Assembly (NCBI RefSeq): GCF_042453785.1 | Contig: NC_091670.1 | Coordinates: forward strand, 36,467,501-36,531,500 | Origin: Malus domestica | Taxonomy: Eukaryota > Streptophyta > Magnoliopsida > Rosales > Rosaceae | Direction: 5' to 3' | DNA: 64,000 nt | In this document: one piece after another, positions 47,875 through 60,795 of the stretch | How the letters are laid out: the number at the start of each line of letters is the position of its first letter | Position numbering within the stretch: the stretch's first letter is position 1 | Translations under genes and position numbers: made by a program | The notes under the pieces: generated by a model | Told to the model about the DNA's origin: nothing | Database searches by the model: none | Seen by the model: the letters and a program-made list of their open reading frames with translations, nothing else

Positions 47875-48377
47875 TTATATTAATATCTAGTTGATATTGT
47901 CGATGTGACGCCATGTTCGTATGGTGTCCATTAAGACACCTGTCGATACAATGTTGTTAAGATGGCAATGATATTTGATTGCTAAGTAGCCTTCCGCGCG
48001 CTCAACCAAGTCATGCAAATGCAAAGGCAAATGCAAGGTACTATGTAGTGCTTAATTTGCTGCAGGATGTTGTAGGAGAAGGCAAATAAACACCATATTC
48101 AAAACCAACATATCTGAGCTGCAAGATGACGACAATAGCAAAAACTTATTTCTCTAAGCGGGGTCGGCTGTATGAATCCCAAAAAAAAAGAAGCTATATT
48201 TCAAAATTTTACAAAAACAAATTAAGGGAACCAGTAAAATGCTGCTCTAGCCACAGGGAAGGTGAAATGAATGAATGTAACGTTTTAAACTACAAAAGCA
48301 AAAAAATTATATGAACATAGAGTGTTGGAAAATGCGGTAATTTACCATTCCAGGACGGAAGCAGTCTTCCACTGAAA

Positions 48378-51300
48378 CTATGTGAATAGAGTTACAACGT
48401 CTCTACGGTATCCTCTCACCATCAGAAGTCTCGGCACGTTCTCCACCAGCAAATCCATGTACTCCATGTAGAAATATGCAGGGTGGTTGGCCGGCGGTGG
48501 AGGTAAGCTCACAAGCACAACCGCAGCCATTCTCGAGTATCTGAGTATTGTCGAGTTCAGCTTTAGGGTAGTGTAAAGAAACTTCTCCACCTGCTGTTCA
48601 TCCACAAAAACTTGCTTCCCGTCAGCCATCAGCGGGGTCCCTTGTTTCTCAGCTATTGCCTTCATGTTAGCCATGTAATCAGCTATCCGCCGCTGAGCAC
48701 CAGTGAACGCCTCCACAGATTCATCTTGAGGAGACCCACCATCTGCTTGCACATCCCACGATTTCATTGTTACAACAATCACTTCAGCATGCATCCGAAG
48801 ATCATATAGAAACTTTTTCACATCAGCCTTGAGCCCCTCCGCATCAGTATCCTCCTCTGCGATGCAGAAAACCTGGATTTTGCAACTCTCAAAGCTTTCC
48901 TTCGTGAGGAGGAGCTGGGACAGAAGCAGCATGAGACCTCCATCTCTCACAATCCAGTACAAGTCAATGGTACCATACTGCCTCTGATACTCATTAGGCC
49001 ATTCATCAAGACCCTTGACGATGACAACGGCCTTGTTCGCAATAATGCAATCGTTAATTATTTCAACGAAAGTGGCTGGAATTTCCGTTAAGTTTTCACG
49101 ACGCCATATCTCAGGATACCGCATCACCACAATGTTTGGCTTGAGGTTTCCAAGACCCATTGTCTGGACGATGCCCCGAAAGCCTTCAGACATACTGGGG
49201 GCCACGACAATCTCAGCTACACCTTCACAATTCTTGTAGTCAAGGTAGGTCGCAAGCTGTTTGCATGCAGTCTTAGCATCTTCAGCACATTCACGGTAAT
49301 CACCGTCTAGAATAGAGAAAAAAATGGACATTCCCCTGCCCTTCTTCTTCATACAGTTGGCAAAGTCAGCAAGTTTGGGATGGCAGGGCACATTTTCTGG
49401 CAGCTTCCCCCATGGCCGGCAGAATATCAAGGGGATGGGATACCAATTCTTTGGGTGTACCTGGTTTGCTGCATGGATAGTGAAAAGATGAATGAGAAAA
49501 GGTTAAAATATACTCACACGCAAGCATAAACCATAGCATTAGCATGCACTTCGTTCAAACCATCAGCATGCCCCCGGCAACCACACAACACAAACATGGC
49601 TCCCACGTTAAAATTTTGTCCTAGAGATGCAAGTACACATACCTCCTAGAGATCGAAGACTGCGGAGAGCAAGTTGGAAATATGCACTCTTGAAACCATC
49701 ACCCCAGTCCCCAGCCTTGCCTTTGATGCTCACATAATAATATATAAGGCTTGCCAGGGCTAGAGACACGATAGTGAATGACCAAGAGATCAAGAACATG
49801 ATCACTGTATACAAAAAGAAAAAAAGTAAAAACAGAAGGTCAGTATAAAGTTCAAAAGAAATCAAATTTGACCTACTTACATCACGCATAGCATGTGGCT
49901 ACAATAGCACACAGTATGCCAGTAACAGAATCACATCACTGACAGATATTCAAGCACAAACTAGTGCCTAATTTTCAAGAGCTGACGGTTGATTTCTCCT
50001 CCCTATGCTTTTACTGCCTTTCTTAGCACGTCTATACAGAGAGCATAATGTTAAAATCAAAGTACAAAATAAATACAATAGGTATACCTATACAAAGTGT
50101 GGCTCCAAGAAGAGAGAGGCTCCAGTGGTGAAATTTCCACCGAGGACGCCAACTGGGAGCATCCAGAAGATCCAGAAGGAAGCAAGATAAGTTCACACCC
50201 GCATAACACAGAAGGAAAAACATAGTTATAGTTGGCGTGATAAGATCCAGGTTCCCAATAATGACACACCCGATACAGAGGAGCGCAGTAAACAAGGTAG
50301 CAATGTGAGGCTCATTCCCTTCTGAAACCCGAAAGTAGTTAAGAACGGGTAAAATGTCATCATTGGCTATTGCTGCAAGGAGACGGGGGGCACCAGTCAG
50401 GCTTTGAAGAGCAGCACCTAAGGTTGAAAGAATTATTCCAATGTAAATGAATACTGGGAAAGGCCAAGCAATTCTAGCCGAGAGTAGCCTGCAGAGGAAC
50501 TCCAGTTTCAGCAATGAGACAAACAACGAACAAAGTACATTATTTTGTTAATGCAAAATTCTAGTCGACACATACGCAGGAAAACAATTAACTGGACAGA
50601 TAATCCCAACTTTTAGAACTCAATTTGACACAATAAAGATAATGTATTAAATAAGTGGCTATGGAAGAAACTCCAAAACAACAGATTTAGCTGTTCTAAA
50701 CCCTGAAGAGTTCAGAACAAACGAAAAACAAAAGGAACTCCCAGACAAAGACTAGTTATCTATGAACTCACATAAATCTTCTCCATTCTTACATTCTAAC
50801 AGGTACAAAACCTAGAAATGAGATTATCTTTTTATTAGGTGTCAAAAAGTTCAGCACAAAGGGAGACGTTTTTCTATGTTTCAAAGAAAGAAGAGCCATT
50901 GATGAAAGAGGGGGAACTTTAACAGTTTAGAAAAAGATTTCTGTCTCTCCTTTCTTATGTTGAAGAACTCCGTCTTCTTTCAAATTTTGGATTTCTTATT
51001 TCCATAGTTGAGACAAAATGGATATGAAAATAAAAAAGATGATTTCTCGACATCTAGTTTGTCACAAAATTAACACAGTAGCCCATTGACACACAATAAC
51101 AAGAACAGAAAGGGAAGAAAAAAACCAAATTATACAACATGCAACTTTTGAATAAATAGTTAAAATTAAAAAAAAAATTAAAAATTAAAAAAAAAAAAAG
51201 AAAGATAGAAATTTATGTCCGTGCCCTAAGAAAGGGCTATAAGAACATTTGTATACCTGTCAGTCAAAAGCTTCTCCCTGGTTGCAAGGGCTCCAAATAG

Positions 51301-54300
51301 TAACACAGAGACCAGATACATTGCAGTAGTTGAAAGAGTTGCAGCCAGTGTTCCAATAGGAATTGAACGCTGAGTATCTTTCAGTGAGGCTGACCGATTT
51401 GAACCTGCCATAATTCCTGTCACAGCAGGGAAAAAGAGGCCGACCATTGCACTGGATACAAAGATTAATAGCAGTTAGAAAAGCAATACAATTTTATTTC
51501 CGCCCTAGATTCATAACAAAGCATATAAATTGCTATACAAATATACAGCCAGCATGCAAAACGGCCTTCACTAGAAAAAAAAAATTTAATTAATTAAATT
51601 TAAAAATAAATAAATAAATAAATAAAAGAAGAAGAAGAAGAAGAAGAAGAAGAAGAAGAATAGTAATAACAAGAATAGAGAGTGCGCAAGAGAGAGAGCA
51701 ATAATAAGAACCCAGATATCCGCATATTACTAGTTTAAAGAAACAGATTGATGAATTGGTGATTTAAAAGAATGTCCTCCAAAATCATAAAAAAAAATCC
51801 ACATATTCGCATATTTATAAGTTTAACTCACACCAGCATCAAAGTAAAACTATCAAAGTTGGAAAATTAATGCCATACTGACTTGAAATTCCAGGATACT
51901 TTTCCGTCAGGATCAGGAATTCCATTGTTATTGGTCTTCTTATAATCTGAGCTCCAGTTTTCTTTGAAAGAGTGCGAACTCAAGCCCGTGACCCCATCTG
52001 TAACAAATATTGCAAGAAATATTATCCATTTATCCCCACCAAAACCTTAAAAGAATACATTTGACTGGAACAAATATTTTAGAAAGTCAAGTTACTTTAA
52101 TGCAACAGTTGACTTGATCTGATCCGCACCCCTAAGTAAAAGTCAGCTAATCATTAAGAAACTGGTCCAGGCATGCAGCCTTTGACCACTAAAATGAAAA
52201 GAAAAAAAATACTAAAACAGTATCCAGCCTTCAAAGATATTTATTTTAGTATATTGTTCTTGAATGGGGGCAGTGTTAGATTATTGACTTTATTTTGTGC
52301 TTTTGGTTGAGTTTATCATATAAGCTTGCTTATATTTTCATTTATTTTTATTCGTAAAATTTTTGTTTTAGTAAAATTATTATTGTTGTTAATATTTGTA
52401 TCATTATTATTGCAAACAATATTACCTCTAGCATTGTAGTAGTAATAACTAATAACAATAAAACAAGAAGCTGATAACAACACAACACTCTAGGTTCACA
52501 GCATTACGTTATGTAAAAAATCATACCTACATATTATGACCTCAAAATGGCATACATCATTATTAATATGAGGCAAAAACATATATCCATACTGAAAAGT
52601 GCCAGTTCCTGAAAAAAAGTTAAACCTTCACTAACCTACAGGGTGATTCTTCCTCGCCAAAGCAATCCCGATATATATGCAGAACAGCGAGAACAAAACG
52701 GGTATGAGGAAGGCAGGTGCAACCCGATTGATCATTTTCACACCACCAAACACAATAAAGCACAAAATAATAGTCACAACTATCCCATAGATTTGCAGGT
52801 CATGAGAACTTGGACTGTGTATGGTAATTGATGTTCCATTAACTCTTGTGGTCTCTGTGTTGACAACATGAAAGAAGAAAAAGAAATTACTTACACTCCA
52901 TTCAAATATTAGTAACAAGTCTTTGTTTTTTCTAACCTGAATTTTTTTTGGTTTTTAAAGCAATTCCCAGCAACAATTTTCAAAGAAAAAAAGTTCTATT
53001 ATTGTGAACCGGAACATTGCTAAATTACCTCTAAAAATCCCAGCTGCCGGCACAGCTTTCAAGAAGGTTTCAACAGCTCCCAAGACATAACTAGAACAAC
53101 AATAACATGAAAGCCTAAGTTCATTACTCAAGTCAACAACCATCCAGCATCAAGCACAAAGCAATCAAAATAATAGAACACTTTATTCAAGACAAAATCC
53201 ATCTGCCTCGACAAAATCCATCTGCCTCCAGGCGTCAACCATCATGTCATTATATCATCACAATTAAGTTAACAGTGAAAACTCACAGAGATCCAGCAAC
53301 AGCATTTCCTAGAAAGAAACATAATCCAATGCTAACTCCAACTTCTGGACCAAGGGCACGACCAATTAGATAGTAAGGTCCACCACCCTAGTAAAATGAA
53401 TACAAAGCAGAACTCAGTTTCCTTCTTTCACAACCCTATTCAGTTAAGAATTGATTAACTCCTAAAATACAGTGTCAGAGTACTCAAAAGGAAAGAACCA
53501 GAACTCGACGTGCAGTACATGATAATAATTGGAATATTACACAGTTCATTAACATATAAAGCACAAGGTTAATGATTCCTTGAAAGTAGGAATAACTGTT
53601 TTAAGATTAAATCCCAATTGTAGATGCACCACCGTGTAGCAATCTAAAATGGTCTCACAATCCAGTTTTCAACTGTTAAGAGTCGCTAAAGTTCACCATC
53701 TAATATTTCTCTAGTCTTATCATATATAAATTGTGTACCTTCATAGCACCATTGGTTGCAATTGCGCTCAATGATATTGCAGTCAGGAAAGTACACAAGC
53801 CACAGAGGGAAACCAAGAATAGTGACTCAGCTATGCCAGCCATACCAACAATCCTGCCATTTTAACATATCAGAGATAATATCACTATCTTTTTGTACTA
53901 ATAAATAAATTTAAAAAACTTATATCAGTAAAAACATGACTGGTCTATAAGGAAACAGAAACATGATGAATTCAATCATTTAAAAGCAGTGACAAAAAAA
54001 ATAATTTAAAAGCAGTAAAATATTACACAAATATATAGGCAATAATGATCAGATTCGTCTGGCATGCAATTTCCCAGTTCTACTAAGCCTAATAAAGAGC
54101 TTTAAAAAGAGAAAGAAGCATGCCGGACAAAAAGTCAATTTTACAGCCTCTGCAGGAGAGAAGTATTTTTCACATGCATCCAAAATTAACTAGTGAGAAA
54201 ACAAGACAATCCCACTTCCATAAAAAGCGGGTGCTGTGGTGGCTGCGCCAATAGGACTTGTAGTTGTATTTGACATGGATAAAAACACGCTTCGAAATGA

Positions 54301-57300
54301 AAATATAAAGGCTTTCTTAATTTCAGAATCTAAACAAGTTCCACTGGAACAGCACTAGGGGGGCACAAAACAATGTGGTATTAAAGGGAAAACAAAAATT
54401 CACCAGATTTTTGATAGCACGTCCAATAATGAACAAGAAAATCTACATTGCACCCTCCATATACAATATCAACATCTAACAGAAAATCCTACCATAAATA
54501 TATAATTGTTCATGCATCCTATAGACAGTTTGAAAAATAGAATAAGATAGTTGAATATCAAAGAATGATAAATCTCAACCAAATCAAGAATTACCAAGAA
54601 AATCGGATATAGTAGATAATTCCCAAAATGTTCTGAAGGCACGGCACAAATACACCCATTAATGTTCCCAGTTTGAGATCACTTGGCTGCATGGTGAATG
54701 CACATCAAAAGATACAGAAAAACATCAGAAATTCAAAATCAGTTTCAACTTTCAGGAAAGCATAACAATATGATAGTTCAACAATAAAGCAAAGGGGTAA
54801 TAAGCATATACTACAAGTAACTATACCGTCAAAATTGGTAGTAAAATGTGAGAAAATTGAAGGGAATAAGGGGAAGAAAAAGAAGGATTGATGTTGTTGA
54901 GGATGATGATGACGACATAACACAGTAGTTGCACTATTTTGCCTTGTAACTGCTGCTATTGAAACTAAGCAAGCAACATGATAAAGGAGGGACTTATGCA
55001 ACAGACAGCAGGATTGTAATAAATGACCATACCTTTGGTCGCCCCTGAGTGATAGCAATATCTTCACCATCTCTAGGACTTGATGGTGCTGCAGTCTGCT
55101 CATCCGTCATACTGTAGGAGCATGAAACAAATAATTACCGACCAATCAGCAACAAAATTTTATACCAAACTATAGTAAATAACTTTCGTATCACGAACAT
55201 TCTCCAAAATCAAACATGCGGGGAGAAAACTGCCAAAATATTCTCTCATCCTTGCATCTCTTCTCAGAAAGAGATTAGGCAGGAAACATAAACCATATAT
55301 CAGAAACAATAACTTTAAAAGTGAACATAAAGTAGTTTGTACGTGTGCCTGCATCCCTCTGAATGCCTAGACATGTATGTATATGGGTCAATAAAACTAT
55401 GTTCCAAGGGCACCAGATACAGGATACATAAACAATACAACAATATGACATATCGTAAAAACTAGGATACAGATACGGCTAGCAACGAATAAGACAACAA
55501 AGCAAAATAAATATGCAAAGTGTTTCCTCTTTTTTTATCAATGTTTTATTTTCATGTTAGCCCTTAACAATTTAAAACTACCAACAGACACATGATTTTC
55601 CTAACAATCTCAAAATCACTGTTCCTATTCACCATGTACATGCCATATTCAAGGGTCAAGTTGAATACAGATATGGAGTACCAAAAGAATGCCAATCAGA
55701 TACTACATACCCAAAATATATTGCAGTATCTGCGTTTTAGGGTGACAGAGCATGATAAAGAAACAATACTATTGAACATAACAAACATACCTCTTCAGAC
55801 CAAGAATGTTGACGAGAGAATCAAAACCAAATAGTTCCAAATTGGATTCTTTCTGGGGGCCCTTGGCTTGCACATGAGTAGAAGGCCCTTCATTTATGTT
55901 AGAACCCATGTTTTCTTGTGTGCTCACTTTTATTTTCCTGTCCACCAATAAGCATGTACAAAGATTACGAGCAAGAATAAATAATATTATATTCTAGTAC
56001 ACATGTTGCTTGATCTTCTTTACATGCAATGAAGAGAAATCAGCCTTTCAACGTATAGGCACAAAAAACCAAACTTACCTGAAAATGAATATTAGTTTAC
56101 AAGTATCTTTATAGCTATCAGAAACATTTTGACAAGGGAAACTCGGATTTTTTGTCTCAAGGAATTATTGCAACACCTCATAAATAAGATATCTTTAGAT
56201 TTTCATGGATTTTGATGCTATGCCAAACCATAGATTGGGATACCCATGAATAATAAAAAGATGTATAAGTGAAGAATGCAAGAATTAGATTACATTCAAC
56301 TCAAAAATCCCAACCAAAATGATTGCAGTTAAAGGAATATCCTGAAATGCTTGGATATAGATGACCAAAATGTTAGGAATTTCCTCGTCAAAGTAAGTGT
56401 CCTATTTTGTTTAGGATTGTATTAGGAAAGAATCAAGTTTCCTTGTAAAATTAGATTGGGAATCCTAGAAACATAATTGGCAAAGGAAAGAAAGTGTACT
56501 TTCCTATTTTATATAGAATAAGAAAGAAAGTGTACTTTCCTATTTTATATAGAATAAGAAAGAAAGTGTACTTTCTTACTCCATACAAAATAGAGATAAT
56601 TTACTTTCCATTTCCATATAGAATAGGAAACTTAATAAAAAATAGGCATGTAAACCACAGCCTATACTTATAAATAGGGTGCGGCAAGGCTAGTAAAAGA
56701 AGAGAAAGCCAGAGACAGCCGAGAGGAAAAGAGAGGGATTAATTCTAAGGTTTGCAAAAGTACTGTAACTCTATTATTAATCAAAGAAGTCGTTTCTCTA
56801 CCTAGAGAAATCACAACAGGACGTAGGCAAAAGTGTTGCCGAACCAATATAAATCTTGTGTGTTTCTAGTTATTCTCTATTTTGCTAAGTTTAGTTTGTT
56901 GCTAGATACATCAAAAGAACAAGATCTAGAGGAGAGTCAGAATTATAAAACACACACAAAAAAAAAATATCAAACTCTATTATAGTCCAAAACGCACCCC
57001 AATTCCACCACCGTAACCTCAAACTACCTCTTATGTCATTCCAACCAAACAATCCACATAGAAACCAATACCCCACAATGCCAAATGATAATCACATTAC
57101 GTTGGCCCCAGTATGCAATTCATCTTCACCAGCAAGGAACAACATTTTCTAAGCTCAACCTAAACCACCCCCAACAGTTTCATCAGCCTAACCCAAATTT
57201 GTGCTGTAACAGGATCAGCACTCTCCTACTTGGGCAGAGCCTTATGTTAGGATTCAGAATCCAAACATTTTATGATTTCCCATTTTTTGAATTCAATATC

Positions 57301-57918
57301 TCGGTCCACTTAACAAACAACATTCTGGCAAAGGCACTCGTGGGTTTAACTCATTTTCGATTTCCAACAAGAATTCGTCATACACAAAGCAGCTAGAAGC
57401 ATCAAATTGCACTTGTGGGTTTAACTCATTTTCGAATTCCAACAAGAATTAACAATACACAAAGCTTAAAGCATCAATTTGCACTTGTGGGTTTAACTCA
57501 TTTTCGACTTCCGACAAGAATTAACAATACACAAAGCTCAAAGCATCAACTTGCACTTCTGGGTTTAACCCATGTTCGATTTCGGACAAGAATTCACCAT
57601 ACACAAAGCTTAAATCATCAAGTGAACTTGTGGGTTTAACTCATCTTCGACAATTAACCCATTAAACCAAAAGCATACCGCATCAAAATTCATTCTTAAA
57701 CCACCATTCAAATCCCTAAGTCTCAGATACAGAAAACACACATACTTGAGGGAAGCCTGGTGAACCGGGAGAGAAGACGACGAAGAAGAGGAGGAGGAAG
57801 GATCCATGGGCGACATCTCGAGCACGGCCCGATCGTTGTCGACGACGGGGCGGTACTTGCGACCCCTCTGGCCACGGAACTCGTCTTCCGCACCGGCTTC
57901 GACGTCGACATTGTCCAT
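48378..57918 (-). CDS. CCC1: Cation-chloride cotransporter 1 (SLC12 family)
   Basis: Electroneutral Na-K-2Cl type cotransporter, in Arabidopsis located in the trans-Golgi/early endosome and important for ion balance and development. Thirteen exons: 57918-57746, 55937-55791, 55111-55033, 54686-54595, 53853-53739, 53387-53287, 53090-53029, 52854-52636, 51997-51883, 51451-51257, 50488-50088, 49804-49643, 49468-48378; 983 residues against 975 in Arabidopsis. N-terminal tail has KYRPVV and a Ser run. The membrane core of about 12 segments begins near [17 protein letters not shown] and includes [20 protein letters not shown] and [14 protein letters not shown]. The long cytoplasmic C-terminus starts around [15 protein letters not shown] and ends RDVVTLFT, as in the family. 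Intron 1 is 1.8 kb with a likely LTR and a minisatellite. No defect was seen. Confidence 0.95.
51596..51661. repeat. Compound (AAAT)n-(GAA)n microsatellite
   Basis: AAAT-type repeats followed by a GAA run of about ten units, within CCC1 intron 9, between the exons that end at 51883 and start at 51451. Likely polymorphic. Confidence 0.85.
56371..56914 (+). mobile_element. Probable Copia-type solo LTR in CCC1 intron 1
   Basis: Begins TGTTAGGAATTTCC and has a TATA box (TATAAATAGGG, near 56669), a purine-rich leader and an AT-rich 3' part ending near GCTAGATACATCA, in the order seen in short LTRs. It lies antisense to CCC1. A 36-base tandem repeat (units 56486-56521, 56522-56557 and part of a third) sits upstream of the TATA box. 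The 3' end and target duplication (CAAAA versus TCAAAA) are uncertain. Confidence 0.55.
57336..57660. repeat. 72-bp minisatellite in CCC1 intron 1
   Basis: About 4.4 units starting at 57336, 57411, 57483, 57554 and 57626, each beginning ACTTGTGGGTTTAACTCA or a variant and containing ACAAGAATT and ATACACAAAGC. Period 71-75 bases. Starts about 90 bases downstream of exon 1 in the CCC1 direction. Confidence 0.9.
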
Positions 57919-58610
57919 TTCCTATCCCCTGTTTGGATCGATCCGATACAAAGCTACTCCTATAGAAAGTGGATTTAGATCTGTGCGAGAAAGAGATAGA
58001 AAGAAAGGATTTTTATATAATATTTGTGGAAAATTAAGAAACGATGATATTATTGGATGTTGATTGTTCAAAGAAACGCAGAGAAAAAGACAGAGGCGGC
58101 TTTGAATTGAAGAAACCTGGAGGCGAAATCAAATGAGAAAAATAGGAGAAAAGAAATTGAGAAATGACGACGTCAAATTTTGGAACCACGGTTTTGCTTC
58201 TGTTAATATTGGCTCTCGGTCCTGAGTTCCTCCTCAATTCATTACACAGTCACTCTATGGTGGATGAAAACAAAATTAAAATTACCAGAAATTTTAAAAT
58301 TAAAATTAAAATGACGGAATTTTATTTTTATGAATTTGTGAATTTTCTGGTTTGATTAATCTAAAAGAACAATGAAATTAAATACGAAATTTTTTTTTTT
58401 TAAACTTTCCATAATAGACATTGAAAAGTGACATATATATACCTAGAATTTAAACTTGAAAATCAGAGGTCTCAAATTCCAAGTTTTTTTACACGCTGAA
58501 ATTCTAAATTTATATGTTTATGAATCCAAACAAGGAATTGCTGCATGTTAATTTATAAATTTTGACTTCTATTCAAGGGCCATTTTGGTTCCGATCCCTT
58601 ATTAACCTAA
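57919..58610. other. CCC1 leader and promoter region
   Basis: Upstream of the CCC1 start codon on the minus strand. The first 350 bases are purine-rich on + (CT-rich in sense), as expected for a leader. Beyond that it is AT-rich. No gene seen. Confidence 0.45.
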
Positions 58611-59270
58611 TTGTTAGATTAAAGCCTTATTTGTTTAAATATTTTGATCTAGGTTCTTAGTATCATTTAAGATATTTAACTCATGTATTTATGCATTTAA
58701 TGTCTCTCAAATTATGAAATTTAACCAAATTCAAATAATATTATCAAAATATAGTAAATACTTAAAAATCAATAATAGAGTAATATTGTTTTTCACAAAA
58801 TTATAGCAAAAAATTAATGTACCCACATAATTATTAACATATTTTAAAAAATAAATACCGATATATATTTTAAAACATAAAATAAATACATATAATTAGC
58901 ATGGGTACATTTAGCAAAATTAAAAATGTGTACAAATAAATTTTAAAAATATGGGTACAAATACAAATAAAAGTTTAAAATATATGGGCACAAAAAGAAA
59001 TTAATATATGGGTACAAATTAAAGCTGAAAATAAAATTGGTACAAATTTAAAAAAAAAAAGTTGCAAATCGAAAATGGGTACAAACTAAAAATAAAAATA
59101 TATAATAAAAAATTTAGCCATAAATATAAATATATTAAATGTAATGTTTCTAACACTAAATTAATGTATTTAGTAATAAAAAATATTTTATTATTGAAAT
59201 AATTAATAGTGTTTATTAAAACCTAAGGTCCTTAATCAAAAATTGAAAAAGAATAAGGTTTTAATCAATG
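58611..59270. mobile_element. Non-autonomous TIR element with GGGTACAAA motifs
   Basis: The left arm (about 58611-58665, GATTAAAGCCTTATTTG then CTAGGTTCTTAG) and right arm (about 59218-59270, CTAAGGTCCTTAATC then GAATAAGGTTTTAATC) are imperfect inverted repeats of about 50 bases. Between them ATGGGTACAAA-like motifs recur about seven times in an A/T-rich context. No transposase. Confidence 0.55.
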
Positions 59271-60210
59271 GAGTAGCAAAAAGATGGATGGAAACCTAAT
59301 TTTTCCTTTATTCAAATTCCAAGTTTATTTCATACTTATAATCAGAACTGTTATAAAACGCTTTGTAAAAATTATCTATACAAAAAATTAATAAAATATG
59401 AGATTGTTTAGTCATCGAACTGTATAAAAACAAACAGACGAATTCGGAAAAAACATTAAAAACCGTCTATTTATTTGCTACAATTGATTTATAAAACAAC
59501 CTTAACTTTAATTGACTTTTGTAAGAAATGATATTTACAAAGAAATCTATAACATGTACGATTCTGAAATACGAAGTTTTATGAATCGGCCATTAGTGAA
59601 TTAAGCATTGCTCACTATGGTTCTCTCGTCTTATAACAAAATTTGATACAGTAGTTATAACGTATAAAATTTGTTGATCTTATGCAGGTAGTGTATTGCG
59701 CTCGTGGATATGATCTTTGACTACAACTCAGTGCATCTTGGATTTAAATTCTCTCCTCTAGTCTAGCTTAAAATAGTAATTTTGAGAGTAAAAAAATGTT
59801 ACATAAAAACTTTTCTATTTAATTCACTGTGTCCCAAATTCAAAACTAAAGTCGTCTCGTCCCTGCAGTATTGAAGAGTACACACAAAAATTATAAGACA
59901 ACAAGCTTAATAAAAAAAAAAAATCTTACAATTCAATGAGTTCTCATAAATTAGCTTTGATGGTGAGTTTTGAAGGTACTATGTAAAGGAGGAAAGACAT
60001 GTTATTAAAAATATAAATAGTTTCGATACAACATTTCTACAATGAAAATATGTCTTCGTCATGGCCCAATAACCTTGTGACCCGACTTTGGAAGTTGACA
60101 TCCATTTATTCTTCAACGAACGTAAAATCCAGAGAATTTTTCACGTCAATTTCAAACCAAATTCAATCCTCGACACCAAACCAAACCTTCAACGTACATT
60201 GAATCCAGTG
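59271..60210. other. AT-rich spacer
   Basis: Gene-free stretch between CCC1 and the NPH3 gene. I see no mobile element, RNA gene or repeat that I can support. Confidence 0.5.
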
Positions 60211-60318
60211 AATATTAATCAATTCCTATCAATATTCGTCTTAAACAAATACATCTAAAATGTTAATATTAATCAATTCCTATCAATATTCGTCTTAAAC
60301 AAATACATCTAAAAGGTT
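60211..60318. repeat. 54-bp tandem duplication
   Basis: Units 60211-60264 and 60265-60318 are nearly identical (core AATCAATTCCTATCAATATT), differing only near the end. Confidence 0.9.
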
Positions 60319-60395
60319 AAAGATTGTTGCATTTCTCCTGCATGAGTAGGATAATAAAATCCAGAGCCTCATTTTTCATCGTTGCTCGCGCATCG

Positions 60396-60540
60396 CGCAT
60401 CTGCGCTAGCAGGATGCGTTCACCGGGAGAGCTGCGACGATGGTTTGTTCCATCTCGAGGCTCTCCCCCCACTTCCTCTAATCCGCGGGAGGTCAAATTT
60501 AGGTCGCTGAATTATTTTAGTGTAACTTTGACCTCCCGCG
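60396..60540 (+). other. GC-rich island with three successive hairpins
   Basis: Hairpin 1: CGCATC 60396-60401 with GATGCG 60413-60418. Hairpin 2: GGGAGAGC 60425-60432 with GCTCTCCC 60460-60467, enclosing GATGG/CCATC. Hairpin 3: CGCGGGAGGTCAAA 60484-60497 with TTTGACCTCCCGCG 60527-60540, 14 perfect pairs. The island is much richer in G and C than its surroundings. Function unknown; a structured RNA, a transposon end or an exon relic are all possible. It lies about 250 bases downstream of the NPH3 gene stop. Confidence 0.5.
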
Positions 60541-60795
60541 ACTAACAAGAATGCAGAATGACTTGCAACAAAAAAACATTGATTGATAAAGATCATTTGA
60601 ATTTCTCATGAACTTTGTTGAGAACCAAATTACAAGGTAACTTCGTTTGTCCATCGCCACTACACATAATTACGGCAGAATATCATACAGCAAAAGACTA
60701 AACAGGTGTATTAGCACAAAGAAGCAAACGTTGGAACTTACTTTCTGAACCGAAATCGAAGAAATATCCAGCTAAACACAGGAAAAACTTCAAAA

